From NCBI GenBank assembly GCA_021234155.1, contig JAJEKV010000033.1, positions 11,230,163 to 11,294,162 of the forward strand: a stretch of DNA of 64,000 bases, written 5' to 3'. The position numbers were made by a program, and so were the translations under genes. This document shows, piece after piece, positions 11,060-25,981 of the stretch. Position 1 is the first letter of the stretch, and every line of letters starts with the position of its first letter. The notes under the pieces are model-generated. The model saw only the letters and a list, made by a program, of their open reading frames with translations, made no database searches and was not told the DNA's origin. Source of the stretch: Isoetes taiwanensis. Lineage: Eukaryota; Streptophyta; Lycopodiopsida; Isoetales; Isoetaceae.

Positions 11060-11625
11060 TGACGCCATACAGAAAAAGGATTGGGGTCTTTCTCGACCGC
11101 GAAGTCGAGAAAGGCGTAATTCAAAGCCGGAAAACGCAGTTTTAGGGTCGAGAGTCTTTCTCGACCTCGCGAGTCGAGAAAGGCACCAAAGTTTAAAAAC
11201 GCAGTTTTTAGGAACAATTCTTCGACCGCGAAATGAAAGGCAAACAAAGCTTAAAAACGCAGTTTTAGGTTTAGTCCTTTCTCGACTCGCGAAGTCGAGA
11301 AAGGCATCTCAAAGTTTAAAAACGCAGGTTTTAGGGTTTTTCTCTTCAAGCGAAGTCGAGAAAGGCACCAAAGCTTAAAAACACAGTTTTAGGATTGAAG
11401 GCTTTTCTCGAGCGAAATGAAAGGCAATTCAAAGCCGTAAAACACAGTTTTAGGATAGTATTCTTTTTCTCGACCACGAAGTCGAAAAGGCGCCAAAGCC
11501 GTAAACGCAGTTTTAGGGTTTATGCCTTTCTCACTCGGGAGTTGAGAAAGGCGTACCAAAAGCGAAAATGCAGTTTGAGGGCCTTTCGGCCTCCTCGAAA
11601 TGAAAAAGGCGTACCAGAGTAAAAA
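11060..11625. repeat. Array of ~60-bp hairpin-bearing tandem repeats
   Basis: About nine degenerate units each contain a stem such as 'ctttctcgac...gtcgagaaagg', followed by 'caaagc.taaaaacgcagtt' and 'ttagg'. Stems vary but compensate in several units. The same stem recurs alone at about 13699-13727 ('cttctcgactagtgggtcga'). No coding function is evident. From 11625 to 12126 only AT-rich single-copy DNA is seen. Confidence 0.75.
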
Positions 11626-12126
11626 AAAAAGAGCAATTTCAAAGCTCAGAGTCTGAGAAGGTCGACAATGAATAACCTTCAAACATTCTATGTATTTTCT
11701 ATGAAAAAATACCCTCCCCATAAATTTCCTACGCATTTTCCATGAAAAATAGACCCTCCCCATGTATTATCTAATGGACACATCCAATGGACCCTCCCCC
11801 TTTCTAATAGACCATACCATATAGCTATATGAAGAGGGGACCATTGGGCTCATATTTAGCTATGTAAAGAGTAATGCCTAATGCACATGTAAATAGCAAC
11901 ATATGCACCTATAATGCATTAGACCTATATATTAATATGTACTTGTCCCCATTTTGTGGGTTAAACAAGGTGTAAATTATATCATGATCTTCACAAAGTT
12001 AAGTTTTTACCTTAGAATAAGAATATATGCCTAGAAAACGTGCACCATGGCAACATAATGTTTAACGTGCACACACATGAAAAGAGGAAATTAGGGACAC
12101 GTCAAAATATAATCCTATATTATTAG

Positions 12127-12314
12127 CATTTATTTTTACACTTTCTTTTTCAACGTATTATTTTACCCTTTTTTTTCTAATACCCCGCCTTTTTTCCCGC
12201 CCATGCTTGAATTTTAAAATCATTTATTTTACACTTTCTTTTTCAACGTATTATTTTACCCCTTTTTTCTAATACCCCGCCTTTTTTTCCCGCCCATGAT
12301 TGAATTTTAAACTT
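12127..12314 (+). repeat. 94-bp tandem duplication
   Basis: Two near-identical copies begin at 12127 and 12221. Each contains 'ttttcaacgtattatttta' and 'taccccgcctttttt.cccg', ending 'cccatg.ttgaattttaa'. Confidence 0.85.
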
Positions 12315-13690
12315 TGGTACATACCTTTGAGACAGAAGTTCCTTTGTACCACTTGGAAGAAGCTCCCCAACGCCATAGCTCCCACCGGCTTGCTAATCAA
12401 TTTCGGCTTGGCCGATTTGCCCGTTCAAGTGAGACCCCTGATCCCTGATCCGCTGAAGTGCCCACAGATACGTGGAAACCCCTGAAATCCGTTTCCCATT
12501 CTGCTTCGGATCTACATTGTTCTGTGCGAAACGCCGTCTATGAAACCCTGCTTGTCACTCTGTGGAAAATCTCTATGATTCTAACAGTTGTGCAAGGATT
12601 TGCAGACGGTGGCCCTTATTCTTTGGATTTAGCCGGTACTTTGAGGGCGGAAGTGCAAGTAACACAAGAGGATGATGGAAAAATGAGTCGGGAAGTAGCC
12701 AGATTTTCGAGCTATGGTGCAGCAGATAACTGGTATTCTGGGAAATCCTCCATTTATTTCAAATCCGTCGCTCCACAGAGGCAGATTAGATCACTTGCTT
12801 ACTTCTGGCAGAAAGAGGGGATTTAAACCGGTTTGGCAGACCAATGGCAGCTGAGCTGCCACATTCTGTAGTTCTAACAGAGAAACAGCCTCGCCATTCT
12901 GTAGTGCCACAGCCTCTGTAGTTCGTTCAGCGATGGCGGCGGCAGCAGTAGGAGGAGCCAGAGCCGTCAGCTATGGCGTCGGGTTTATCCCCAAGCCAGC
13001 CTTGGCATGTAAGCTCTCTCACTCTTTTGAGAGGAGCTACGGCTATTGGCCAACGGACCCTGGAGCAAACTTTCCTTTGCCAATTCTGAAGAAACTTTCA
13101 AAAGAAGAAACTTTCCTTTGCCGATTTTGAAGCAGGAGCTTGTCTTCTTGAGCCGATTCAGAAGAAGAGCTTGCCGAGTCTTCCTCTTGCTGGATTTATG
13201 ACTTTTAAAAACAGGAGCAAGCTAAGCCGGAGTTAGATCGTTAAGTTGAAATAACAGAGTGTTGAAATTGCAGAGATAACAGAGTGTTGAAATTACCAGC
13301 CTTCTATAGTGATGCCGTTACGTTATCCATGCTTGCCGCTGTGCCATGCGGAGTGTTAAAACCCGGTTGCATACTGGATCTTTGATTTTATCAGATTGGG
13401 CCGTAGAAGCCAGATCCAAAGGGCCCTTTTTGTCGTGATCGGGATATTTTCTGGATTATTGCTCGAGATTCAAGCCCTTTTTGCCGTTCTCTAGCCTCTG
13501 GAGCTTTCTGTACCAGCTTGAGGGCAAAGAATAGAAATGGAGCTTTAGTCTGGAAAGCCTTGCAAAAAACCGAGGAAGTTCCTTATGAAGTTACGGAAGA
13601 TTGGAGATTTTGGTACCATGGATTTTCGTTTGCCTTGGTGCTTGTTCTTTGCTGCCTCTTGCCTCTGTCATAGTGCTTTTTTGGTGCTGG
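12310..13690 (+). pseudogene. Gene fragment(s) captured inside the 3.8-kb element
   Basis: The base composition becomes gene-like here. One frame (12458-12826) reads AVYETLLVTLWKISMILTVV and then EVARFSSYGAADNWYSGKSS. The upstream part sits in another frame (12300-12485), joined by an apparent shift. A second start at 12933 gives MAAAAVGGARAVSYGVGF and ends at a donor-like GTAAGC at 13009, like a first exon encoding a targeting peptide. I do not recognise the parent gene(s). Capture of exon and intron pieces without a transposase is typical of Pack-type non-autonomous elements. Confidence 0.4.
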
Positions 13691-13734
13691 AATTAGATTG
13701 CCTTCTCGACTAGTGGGTCGAGAAAGGTTTCTAA

Positions 13735-14160
13735 TAGAGTATTGATTTAATTAAATTTATATTTGATTATTTTATCAATAGATTTAATTAATTATCTATT
13801 TGCTTAATTAATTATTAATTATATATTAATAATTAATACTTTTTTTTTGGGGGGTGAGGGCGGGCTTGCCCCCCCTTGCCCCTCCCGGCCTCCTTTGCTC
13901 CTCCCCTCCTCTGCTCTCCCTCCCTCCCTCCCTCCCTCCTCCCCGCCCCCCCCCCTCTCCCTTCTTCCAAATTTTATCCCTCCCCCTCCTCCTTTGCCCT
14001 TTTGCTCTCCTCTCCCTCCCCCTTTTGCCCTTGCCCCTTCTTCCAACTTATCCTCTTCCCCTCTTCAACGTGTGGCCCCTCCCTCTTTCTCCTCCTACCC
14101 TTCTCCTTATCAAGGTGTGCCCCCTCTCCCTCCCCTCTTTTTTTTTTGTATGAGTCCCAT
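13735..14160. repeat. AT-rich tract followed by a C/T-rich polypyrimidine tract
   Basis: 13735-13845 is nearly pure A/T with ttaattaatt words. 13848-14145 is C/T-rich with long C and T runs. ORFs across it encode only Pro/Leu/Ser-rich repeats and are composition artefacts. It lies just inside the right end of the 3.8-kb element. Confidence 0.7.
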
Positions 14161-14613
14161 TTTCAGTCCGAGTCCCAAAATTCGAGATTTGTCCCACTTT
14201 AATTAAATACGACTTCTAATAGATTACATATTCTACAGTATTTGCATAATGGAGTCCTTCTTGGTATCATTTAGCATTTCCCAACATATGCCTAGCAAGG
14301 CATAGACATCAACAACTCATGGACATCAACAACTCATACACGTGGTCACTTGCAATCTACAGGTTCCCAAAATGATCCAATGGCCTAAAAGTTATTGTAT
14401 GCAAGTTCATAGTTCTAATGGCCTAGAAGTTACTGTTTATGCAAATGCACAGGTTTCCAACATTTATAGGTTTTGGATAGGGCATTTCCTGCCCCGTCTG
14501 CCAATCCCTGTGTGCCACATGGCACACATTCTTTCCAAGAATCAATGATTCTTGCAGGCCATTTTCAGTCATTTCTCGGAGCTATGTTTTACAGTCATTT
14601 TCTTGATCCCATA

Positions 14614-15277
14614 CATGGAATAAAATAACGGCTAAGATTAGCCAAATGGCTATTTTGTAGCAGTTTTGCCAAGAAAAACGGCTAAAGTAAATGGAAAAAA
14701 TGCCCAAAAAAAAGAAAATTTTAGCCCAATTTTTTTGCCGCCCAAGTGAGTTTTTAGGTTGAATAGCCAAACCTTTACCTCCAGACATATCCATCGGGAC
14801 ATCGATTAGCTAAACCTAAGATAGAGTGGGCTTGGAAAAATTGATAGATTAGCCCGAAATTCAACACCAATTTATGTACTAACTTTAAGAAATTTCAAAT
14901 AGGGTTTATGTTTCTTTTTTTTTTCCACTTTCTTTCTGGTTGCAAGTACAAAGTTAAAGCATTAGAGGAAAAGGAACAATGTCGTCCCCTTTTTTTAGGT
15001 TTTTGAACATGTTCATATATGTTCATGTCTTGATTTATGTATTTACAATAAATTCAACGTCTTTGCCGGAATGCTTGGATTTTTTTAAGTCATTACAGCG
15101 TGATGGCTAATATTTGCCATTCTCTTTTGTGAAAGTTTAGCCAAAAGCAAGAAACTATGATGGAGAAAAACCATTTAATTTAGCCAAGTGTTAGAAACTT
15201 CTAGCCCCAATTTAAAGGTAGTTTAGCTTAACCTATTTTGGCTACACTAAAATATAGGAGTAGTAATTTATTCCATG
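14614..15277. mobile_element. 664-bp hAT-like non-autonomous element, copy 1
   Basis: The ends are CATGGAATAAA...TTTATTCCATG with an 8-bp target duplication 'atcccata' (14606-14613 and 15278-15285). Units 1 and 3 retain the empty site ('cttgatcccatattattc'). TAGCC/GGCTA words cluster near the ends. CA-GG termini with an 8-bp duplication are characteristic of hAT elements. There is no coding capacity. A second copy of identical length is at 57446-58109 in the opposite orientation. Confidence 0.85.
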
Positions 15278-15639
15278 ATCCCATATTATTCAAATACAGT
15301 AATAACATTCAATGAGATATTAGACACAATTCATTCAATGAAATTAGATAGAATTCCATTTTTTTGCGTTGAACTCTTCAAATCCGTTCAGATACATTGA
15401 ATAGTTTTTTTTGTATTTTTGTACAGTTTTTGCTATGGTTTTCATATGATTTGATGGGCGTATTGTGCGAGGCATACTAATCAGTATATCTAGAGCGCAC
15501 ACTGTATTCTCATATTCGAATGCCATATTAGCTATGATTTTGCAATGGTTTAGCTTTGAATATTTCTCCATGAAAAAACCAATTATTTTTTAGTCCTCAG
15601 GAAACACATGCAAGCATCGAGCTCTCTTATTTTAGGGTT

Positions 15640-16257
15640 TGTGGAAAAGAGGGCATGCTTTAGGGTTCTACAGTCCATTTCTTTTTTTCTCTGAATTCGA
15701 GATCTTCGTTTTCCATTTGTTCTATCCTTCTGTTGGTGGACCGAGTTCTCTTGAGGCAGTTTCTGAAGCAGAGGTCAGGTTATCAGCCGAGTTTCTAAAT
15801 CAGAGGTCAGGTTATCTTCAGCGATTTCAGGCCCAGGCTAACAACCCCATTCAAACAAATTTCGGTGCAGGATTCAGTGGGGGTTTTGCCCACAGATTAA
15901 TGAACTGGCAAAGTCGGTGAGTTTTGGCAGCCGAGTTTCTAAAGTACATGTCATCTCCAGCGATTTCGGGTCCAGGCAATTCTCAAATACTTTGATTTGA
16001 TCTGCAGGGCTATGGCGTGGCAGAGTTCTAAAGATACAACGACCATCTGACACGATTTTTGCAACCCTTCTTCATGGTAAGCGGTTTCTTTTCCATTAGA
16101 AGATAATGTGCATACCGGTTAAGAACTTTCAGGTGTTTTATAGGTACAGAAGAAGGCAGCATTTAGTGGATGTTACTGAGATATTTAATCAGCTTATTTA
16201 TGAGAAAAAATACCGCTTTATAAAGCTTGGCTTTTATCTCTTTCTGCTTTGCATAAT
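15640..16257 (+). pseudogene. Unit 2 copy of the unrecognised gene (5' part only)
   Basis: The first exon-like block is open here and contains LEAVSEAEVRLSAEFLNQ, YLQRFQAQANN and FGAGFSGGFAHRLMNWQS before the GTGAGT donor at about 15917. The second block follows 'gatctgcag' and ends 'cttcatg/gtaagc'. A third block after about 16143 is cut off at 16257 by the fold-back region. Units 1 and 3 have the same blocks with small indels. I do not recognise the protein. Confidence 0.45.
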
Positions 16258-18340
16258 GGGCGCTTTGTTGGTTTCATGCGAGTCGCAGTGCAAGAATGTC
16301 GTCGATTCGCGTAGTGAATCGCCATTCTTGCTCAAGACGAGCATGCATGCATTGCATGCGTCGCATGCATGCATCGCATGTGTTTTGGGCCGTTCTTCAG
16401 GTTGGGCGTTTGCTACTTATTGCGGAGTTCTTCATCGACGTTTCATCGGCGCTTCCTCTTCTCTCGCTATTTTATTCTCTTTGAATTGTTTCCGAGGCGG
16501 GGAGGGGCTTCTTCCCCGCTGGTTTATTAATTTGGCGTTGCTTTCTGCTTTCCCTTTCCGGCCTTTAGCCTTCATCCCGCGACCTTCGCCCTTGATCCTA
16601 GTTTGTTAAGGAAGTCCTTTGGTATTCCGGGCGCTTTGTTGGTTTCATGCGAGTCGCAGTGCAAGAATGTCGTCGATTACGCTGTAGCGAATCGCCATTC
16701 TTGCTCAAGATGAGCATGCATGCATTGCATGCGTCGCATGCATGCATCGCGATGTGTTTTGGGGGCGTTCTTCAGGGTTGGGCATTTGCTACTTATTGCG
16801 GAGTTCTTCATCGACGTTTCATCGGCGCTTCCTCTTCTCTCGGCAGGTACCTTATTCTCTTTGAACCCACCCTCCCCCTTCTTTGTTTTTATATTTTGTA
16901 CAAGTTACGTTTTATCATGTTTTTCCACTCGGTGGGTGATGCTTTTTTCCACCCATTGGGTGATGCTATTCTTTGGTATGTTTCTCGTTTGTTGTGTTGG
17001 TGATGTGCGGTGTGTTGGCGAGTGCCATCCGTTTGACTTCTCCATGCGAGGGGGATTTTGGGAGCGATTCTATGCCTTACGTTTGTCTAAGCCCCTTCGA
17101 AGGCTTATCACTAGGGTTTTTTCCTCGAAAACCGAAGGGCGGGTTTTTTAATCCGTGATAAGCTTCGGTAGGGTACATCAGCCACTCATCTATTAGCATT
17201 GTATTTGTTTTTGGGGTCCAAATGATATAATTGGATTTTCCCTTTATTTTTTATGGGTAGTTGGATGTGCGCGTATCCATCGCCCCCTTATTAGAAATCT
17301 GCTGAGATGAATGAGAAGCCTATCTATTAGACTTGCTTCTTATTCATCTCGTGATTTTCTACAATGGTGGATAGTGGGTAGTCGCGCAATACGCGAACTA
17401 CCCCCAAAAAATAAAGGGAAAATCCAATTATATCATTTGGACCCCAACAAAATACAATGCTAATAGAGACTGGGCTAGTGTACCTGCCGAAAGCTTATCA
17501 CCGGGATTAAAAAACCCCGCCCTTTCGGGTTTTCGAGGAAAAACCCTAGTGATAAGCCTTCGGCAAGGGGCTTGGACAAACGCAAGGCATAAAAATCGCT
17601 CCCAAAACCCACGAATGGAAAAGCCGAAACAGATGCCGCTCGCTAACCCCGTACACGCACATCACCAATAAAACAACAAGACAAAACAAACCTCCCAGAG
17701 TGGAGGGGCTGATTGATTACGTGCCCACGCCGATAAAAAATACAAAAACAAAGAAGGGGGGGGTGGGTTCAAAGAGAATAAGGTATGGCGAGAGAAGAGG
17801 AAGCCGATGAGATGTTGATGCGTAATCGCGCCTAAAATAGCGAACTCCCAACCCGAATGGGCATGCGCCACCGCGATGCATGCAAAACATGCATGCTCGT
17901 CCCATTCTAGAATGGCGATCCGATGTCTCGGATCGATGGGATTCTAGAATGGAACTCGCATGAAACCAACAAACGCCCGAATACCAAAGGACTTCCTTAC
18001 AAACTAGGATCGAGGACGAAGGTCACAGGACGAAGGCTAAAGGCCGGAAAAGGACAACAAGAAAGAAACGCCAAATTGGCCAAACCAAGCAGGGAGAAGC
18101 CCCTCCCCTGCCTGGGAAACAAATCAAAGAGAATAAGGTACTGCTGAGAGAGAAGAGGAAGCGCCGATGAGATGTTGATGCAGAATCGCGCCTAAAATAG
18201 CGAACTCCCAACCAGAATGGGCATGCGCCGCCCGCATGCATGCAAAACATGCATGCTCGTCCCATTCTAGAATGGCGATCCGATGTCTCGGATCGATGGG
18301 ATTCTAGAATGGGACTCGCATGAAACCAACAAACCGCCCG
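16258..18340. mobile_element. 2.1-kb fold-back palindrome built from ~370-bp tandem units
   Basis: The left arm (16258-17275) and right arm (about 17385-18340) are inverted copies. For example 'ccaaatgatataattggatt' (17219) pairs with 'aatccaattatatcatttgg' (17421). The outer parts of each arm hold two direct copies of a ~370-bp unit ('cgctttgttggtttcatgcg' at 16261 and 16632), with nested palindromes such as tctagaat and gcatgcatgc. The centre (about 17276-17384) has its own hairpin, gagatgaatgagaagc paired with gcttcttattcatctc. No transposase is seen. ORFs here are not conserved between the arms and are not called. Confidence 0.7.
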
Positions 18341-18394
18341 GCTTCTTCCTGCCTGGTTTAACCAATTTGGCGTTTCTTTCATGCTATTCTTTTT

Positions 18395-18659
18395 CGGCCT
18401 TTGGCCTTCGTCCTGTGACCTTCGTCCTCGATCCTAGTTTGTAAGGAAGTTCTCTGGTAGTCGGGCGGTTTGTTGGTTTCTTGCGAGTCCCATTCTAGAA
18501 TCGCATCGATCCGAGATATCGGATCGCCATTCTAGAATGGGACGAGCATGCATGTCTTGCATGCATGCGGGCGGCGCATGCCCGTTTTGATTGGGAGTTC
18601 GCTATTTCAGGCGCGTTTCTGCATCCACGTCTCATCGGCGTCTTCTCACAGCAGCATTT

Positions 18660-18660
<1 letters not shown>
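18395..18660 (+). repeat. Extra forward copy of the fold-back unit
   Basis: It repeats the ~370-bp unit again in the left-arm orientation ('cctttggccttcgtcctgtg', 'gggcggtttgttggtttctt', 'cattctagaatgggacgagc'). The order across 16258-18660 is therefore two forward, two reverse and one forward copy. Confidence 0.65.
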
Positions 18661-22289
<3,629 letters not shown>

Positions 22290-22460
22290 CGTTCCATTAA
22301 AAATATTTTGCGGCCTTTTCTGTCCCATTCGAGTATTTTGTAACATGTTTTCCACCTCTTTGTTCTTTGTGGCTAAATTTCTTATATGTATATTCTATAT
22401 TTGGTTTGGTCTGATACTGGGATTTGAATATTTAGGGGTTGCGTTTAATATTTTTTCTTC

Positions 22461-22785
22461 TTTTTTTTTTTTTTTTGAAGAACTGTGTCAGCAATATATT
22501 AAAAGAATGGTAATGTTACAAAGCAAGTGAGGAGGAAGGAGAACTGCCCCAAAGAGACAGTGATACCTCGACACTCCACAACAACTGCAACTCTACTGCT
22601 GTACAAACTGACCATCACCATCTACCACACCCAAGAAGTCCCGCCAAATGGAAAACTTCCGCTCTACTAATCCCGGGAACACCAAAAAGCTTTGAAATAG
22701 CTTGTACCTGAGTCGAGGAATCAGAGAGGCTGCAGGCATGATCATCCGGGAGCTCTAGTGTTTGTTGGTTCCTTTGTTCACTTTA
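22461..22785 (-). pseudogene. 3' end of a polyadenylated retrocopy of an unrecognised gene
   Basis: On the - strand an open frame from about 22779 reads SEQRNQQTLELPDDHACSLS, then AISKLFGVPGLVERKFSIWR and ends DFLGVVDGDGQFVQQ at a TAG (22593-22595). About 115 bp of 3'UTR-like DNA and an A tract follow (T16 on +, 22461-22476, with more T upstream). An intronless coding 3' end followed by poly(A) is the hallmark of LINE-driven retrocopying with 5' truncation. I do not recognise the parent. The possibility that this is the 3' end of a LINE itself is less likely because the C-terminus has no zinc-knuckle. Confidence 0.55.
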
Positions 22786-22789
22786 TTAG

Positions 22790-23473
22790 CGCACTTCTTT
22801 GTTGCTTCATGAAGTCGTAATTTCTGTTCTTGAACATGGGTGACGGGTGATATTGTTCGGTGTAACAATTTTATGGATTTGGGCGCTTCTTTGTTTTCGT
22901 TAGCTCCACTTTTGTCATGTTCGCAGTAGGCTTATTTTTCGTGCATAGCTTTGCTCACTATATATAATATTATAATCATTGTCTAAGTTTAGAGACGTTG
23001 CTTTATTAGACGTGGTTGACTTTTCATGTTCTTTTCGCCCATAGTTTTTATCATTCTTCTCCGTTTCCTCCGTTTTTTGCTCGATATGCAGGGTCCACAT
23101 GTTGAGGTTCGTACTCACGGTTGCTAGCGGCTCATAGCAGCTCTTCTTCTCCTCTCGTGGCTTCCCTCCGTCTTTCCTTGTCCATTGCTTCCCATCTGTC
23201 TTATCATCTTTGCTTCCCTCTGTTTTCCTATCACAGATTCTGAATTTTTCCTGCTCTTCAACCTGCATTTGTTTCACATTTCTTTTTGGCTCATCATCTT
23301 CTGGATTTGGCCATTTGATGGCTAGGCTGCTCTTGCTGTTTTGTTTCAACTTATGATGTATACAAGTATCGCTTATGAGGTATGGATTTCTCTCCCTATG
23401 CCGAGGTTGTTCTACACACAGGCGGATTTGCCCCACTCCCGATTGTTTTGGCGGATTTGCCCCACTCCCGATT
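22790..23473. other. No gene seen; ends in a 26-bp direct duplication next to unit 3
   Basis: The sequence is pyrimidine-rich on + and has a 187-codon purine-biased ORF on - that lacks any domain. At 23423-23474 'ggcggatttgccccactccc gattgt' occurs twice, and the second copy abuts the first base of repeat unit 3. Confidence 0.5.
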
Positions 23474-24289
23474 GTCATGCTAAAGAACTCATTTCAAATA
23501 TTTATATTTATGCGACATAAAGGCTAATAGATTACATATTCTACAGTATTTGCATAATGGAGTCCTTCTTGGTATCATTTAGCATTTCCCAACATATGCC
23601 TAGCAAGGCATAGACATCAACAACTCATGGACATCAACAACTCATACACGTGGTCACTTGCAATCTACAGGTTCCCAAAATGATCCAATGGCCTAAAAGT
23701 TATTGTATGCAAGTTCATAGTTCTAATGGCCTAGAAGTTACTGTTTATGCAAATGCACAGGTTTCCAACATTTATAGGTTTTGGATAGGGCATTTCCTGC
23801 CCCGTCTGCCAATCCCTGTGTGCCACATGGCAATCAATGATTCTTGCAGACCATTTTCAGTCATTTCTCAGAGCTATGTTTTACAGTCATTTCTTGATCC
23901 CATATTATTCAAATACAGTAATAACATTCAATGAGATATTAGACACAATTCATTCAATGAAATTAGATAGAATTCCATTCTTTTGCGTTGAACTCTTCAA
24001 GTCCGTTCAGATACATTGAATATGTAGCATTATAACAGGGGTTTTTTTTTGTATTTTTGTACAGTTTTTGCTATGGTTTTCATATGATTTGATGGGCGTA
24101 TTGTGCGAGGCATACTAATCAGTATATCTAGAGCGCACACTGTATTCTCATATTCGAATGCCATATTAGCTATGATTTTGCAATGGTTTAGCTTTGAATA
24201 TTTCTCCATGAAAAAACCAATTATTTTTTAGTCCTCAGGAAACACATGCAAGCATCGAGCTCTCTTATTTTAGGGTTTGTGGAAAAGAG

Positions 24290-25320
24290 GGCATGCTTTA
24301 GGGTTCTCTGATCCATTTCTTTTTTCTCTCCTCAATTCGAGATCTTCGTTTTCCATTTGTTCTATCCTTCCCAAGTTCTCTTGAGGCAAAGCGAGCGAGG
24401 TCAGGTTATCAAAGAAGTTTCATCGAGGTCGGTTATCTTCAGCGATTTCAGGCCCAAAAAAAACAACCCCATTCAAACAAATTTCGCGAGGAGGATTCGG
24501 TGGGGGGTTTGCCAAAATTAATGAACCGGCAAAGTCGGTGAGTTTTGGCGGGTTTCTAAAGTACATGTCATCTCCAAAGGTCCAGTAATTCTCAAATACT
24601 TTGATTTGATCTGCAGGGGCTATGGCGGGCAAAGTTCTAAAGATACAACGACCATCCGACCGCGATTTTTGCAACCCTTCTTCATGGTAAGCGGTTTCTT
24701 TTCCATTAGAAGATAATGTGCATACCGGTTAAGAACTTTCAGGTGTTTTACAGGTACAGAAGAAGGCAGCATTTAGTGGATGTTACTGAGATATTTAATC
24801 AGCTTGTTTATGAGAAAAAATACCGCTTTATAAAGCTTGGCTTTTATCTCTTTCTGCTTTGCATAATTTTGTGCAGTACATCTTGACATATGGGAGTGAA
24901 TAAGGCAAATTATGACAAAGATATGTTTGTATTATGATGGCGATGATGTTGATGGCCATGATGTTGATGATGCGGGGCTTGTATCGATCGCGCGAAAGAG
25001 CCAATTACCCACTGATGCAAGGCCAGCTTGTTATGGACAATCTCCTATATGCATGCAGACTTAATCATGAGAAGGGTCCTTGACAACGATGATATGATGA
25101 CTGCAGGCTTGTACTGTTGAGTGTAGCAGGAGAACCACTTGGTTATGGACAAAGCTCTAACGTTGGCTATCCATAGATCTTATGATTCAATTCCATGGGA
25201 ATTGCTAGACAAAGACAGAATGTTGCAGCTCCAAGGCATGCTAATGCCATTGGAATGGAATCTGTTACAATCAGGATTCTTTGGATCCTAAGGAGGTAAC
25301 ATTAGATATCTGTTTATGTC
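24290..25320 (+). pseudogene. Unit 3 copy of the unrecognised gene
   Basis: The same exon-like blocks and splice signals as in units 1 and 2 are present, with independent small deletions (for example around 24380-24440 and 24575-24590). The intron/exon outline is kept but the frame is lost. No function is proposed. 25320-25980 holds only AT-rich DNA. Confidence 0.4.
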
Positions 25321-25981
25321 TTTGAGAGAGATTTGAACCTTACATTCATGAAATTTTGAACAAGTAATTCCTACTTGGTTTTATGGTGGAACAACAATAT
25401 GGCAATGTTATAGCCACTGAATTATGAATTGTACTATCTTAGAAGCATCATTCTAATTTAGGAGGACTGGGCACCATCTTGTGTGCCTTCAATGATTGGG
25501 CCTTTGGTTTATCCAAAATTATTTTGAGCTGTTTGGTTTCTATTATTAGGTTGAAATTTGGCGCAATCTTGACAAATGTGAAGTCTAATAATGCAAATTA
25601 CTAAGCAGTATCTCAAATGGTGGACCAGCAATTTGCTATGCACGAATAGCAAAACAAAGCATATTGGTCCCTGTTTTTATGCTAGAAATTCCCATTTGAT
25701 CCCAACAAAACCCCTTTATACTAGTTTGTGTACACGTTTTCATTTGCATTGTTTTGATGATTTTTATATTCTATATAGGCCCTAAACATTTTGTTCTTCA
25801 CAAATCTCACAAACATATAACAATATATAATAATAAACAATGATTATATGACTTTCTTTTTGGTTTAGATGCTAGATATTCACTCAAGGGAGTTGGACTG
25901 AGTATATGTTGTATTGTTATAAATTGCTTGTTTGTTTATTTGGTTTTGTTTTCTTTTATTAGGGCCCGAAGGGCCAAAATG

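Larger units (their letters stand above)
10387..14215. mobile_element. 3.8-kb terminal-inverted-repeat element carrying gene fragments (non-autonomous)
   Basis: Perfect 25-bp inverted ends (aagtcgtatttaattaaagt... at 10387 and its reverse complement ending 14215) bound the insertion. The host reads 'ggctaa' to the left and 'ctaatagattac' to the right, while units 1 and 3 read 'ggctaatagattac'. The insertion is therefore clean, with a 4-bp target duplication 'ctaa'. GTGGGAC/TGGGACTC words recur just inside the ends. There is no transposase; the interior holds hairpin tandem repeats, gene fragments, and AT- and C/T-rich tracts. A 4-bp duplication does not match the usual 2/3/8/9-bp plant superfamilies, so I leave the family open. 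Confidence 0.85.
10347..16257 (+). repeat. Unit 2 of the 7.3-kb repeat (truncated, carrying two insertions)
   Basis: It starts inside the common sequence at 'ctcatttcaaatatttatat', is interrupted at 10387-14215 and 14614-15277 by mobile elements, and stops at 'tttgcataat' (16257) where unit 1 continues with 'tttgtacagg'. Without the insertions it covers about the first 1.4 kb of the unit. Near 14523-14540 it has about 16 bp that units 1 and 3 lack. Its first exon-like block is undamaged, so it may be the least corrupted copy. Confidence 0.85.

Noticed and set aside
11060-11625. Possible CRISPR-like array
   Set aside because: The repeats are adjacent and degenerate without unique spacers, inside a eukaryotic transposon.
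13847-14206. Pro/Leu-rich ORFs in several frames
   Set aside because: Artefact of the C/T-rich tract; all three frames are equally open.
22915-23478. 187-codon ORF on the - strand
   Set aside because: Purine-biased Lys/Glu/Arg-rich translation of a pyrimidine-rich strand; it ends in the duplicated 26-bp block and shows no domain or codon-level signal.
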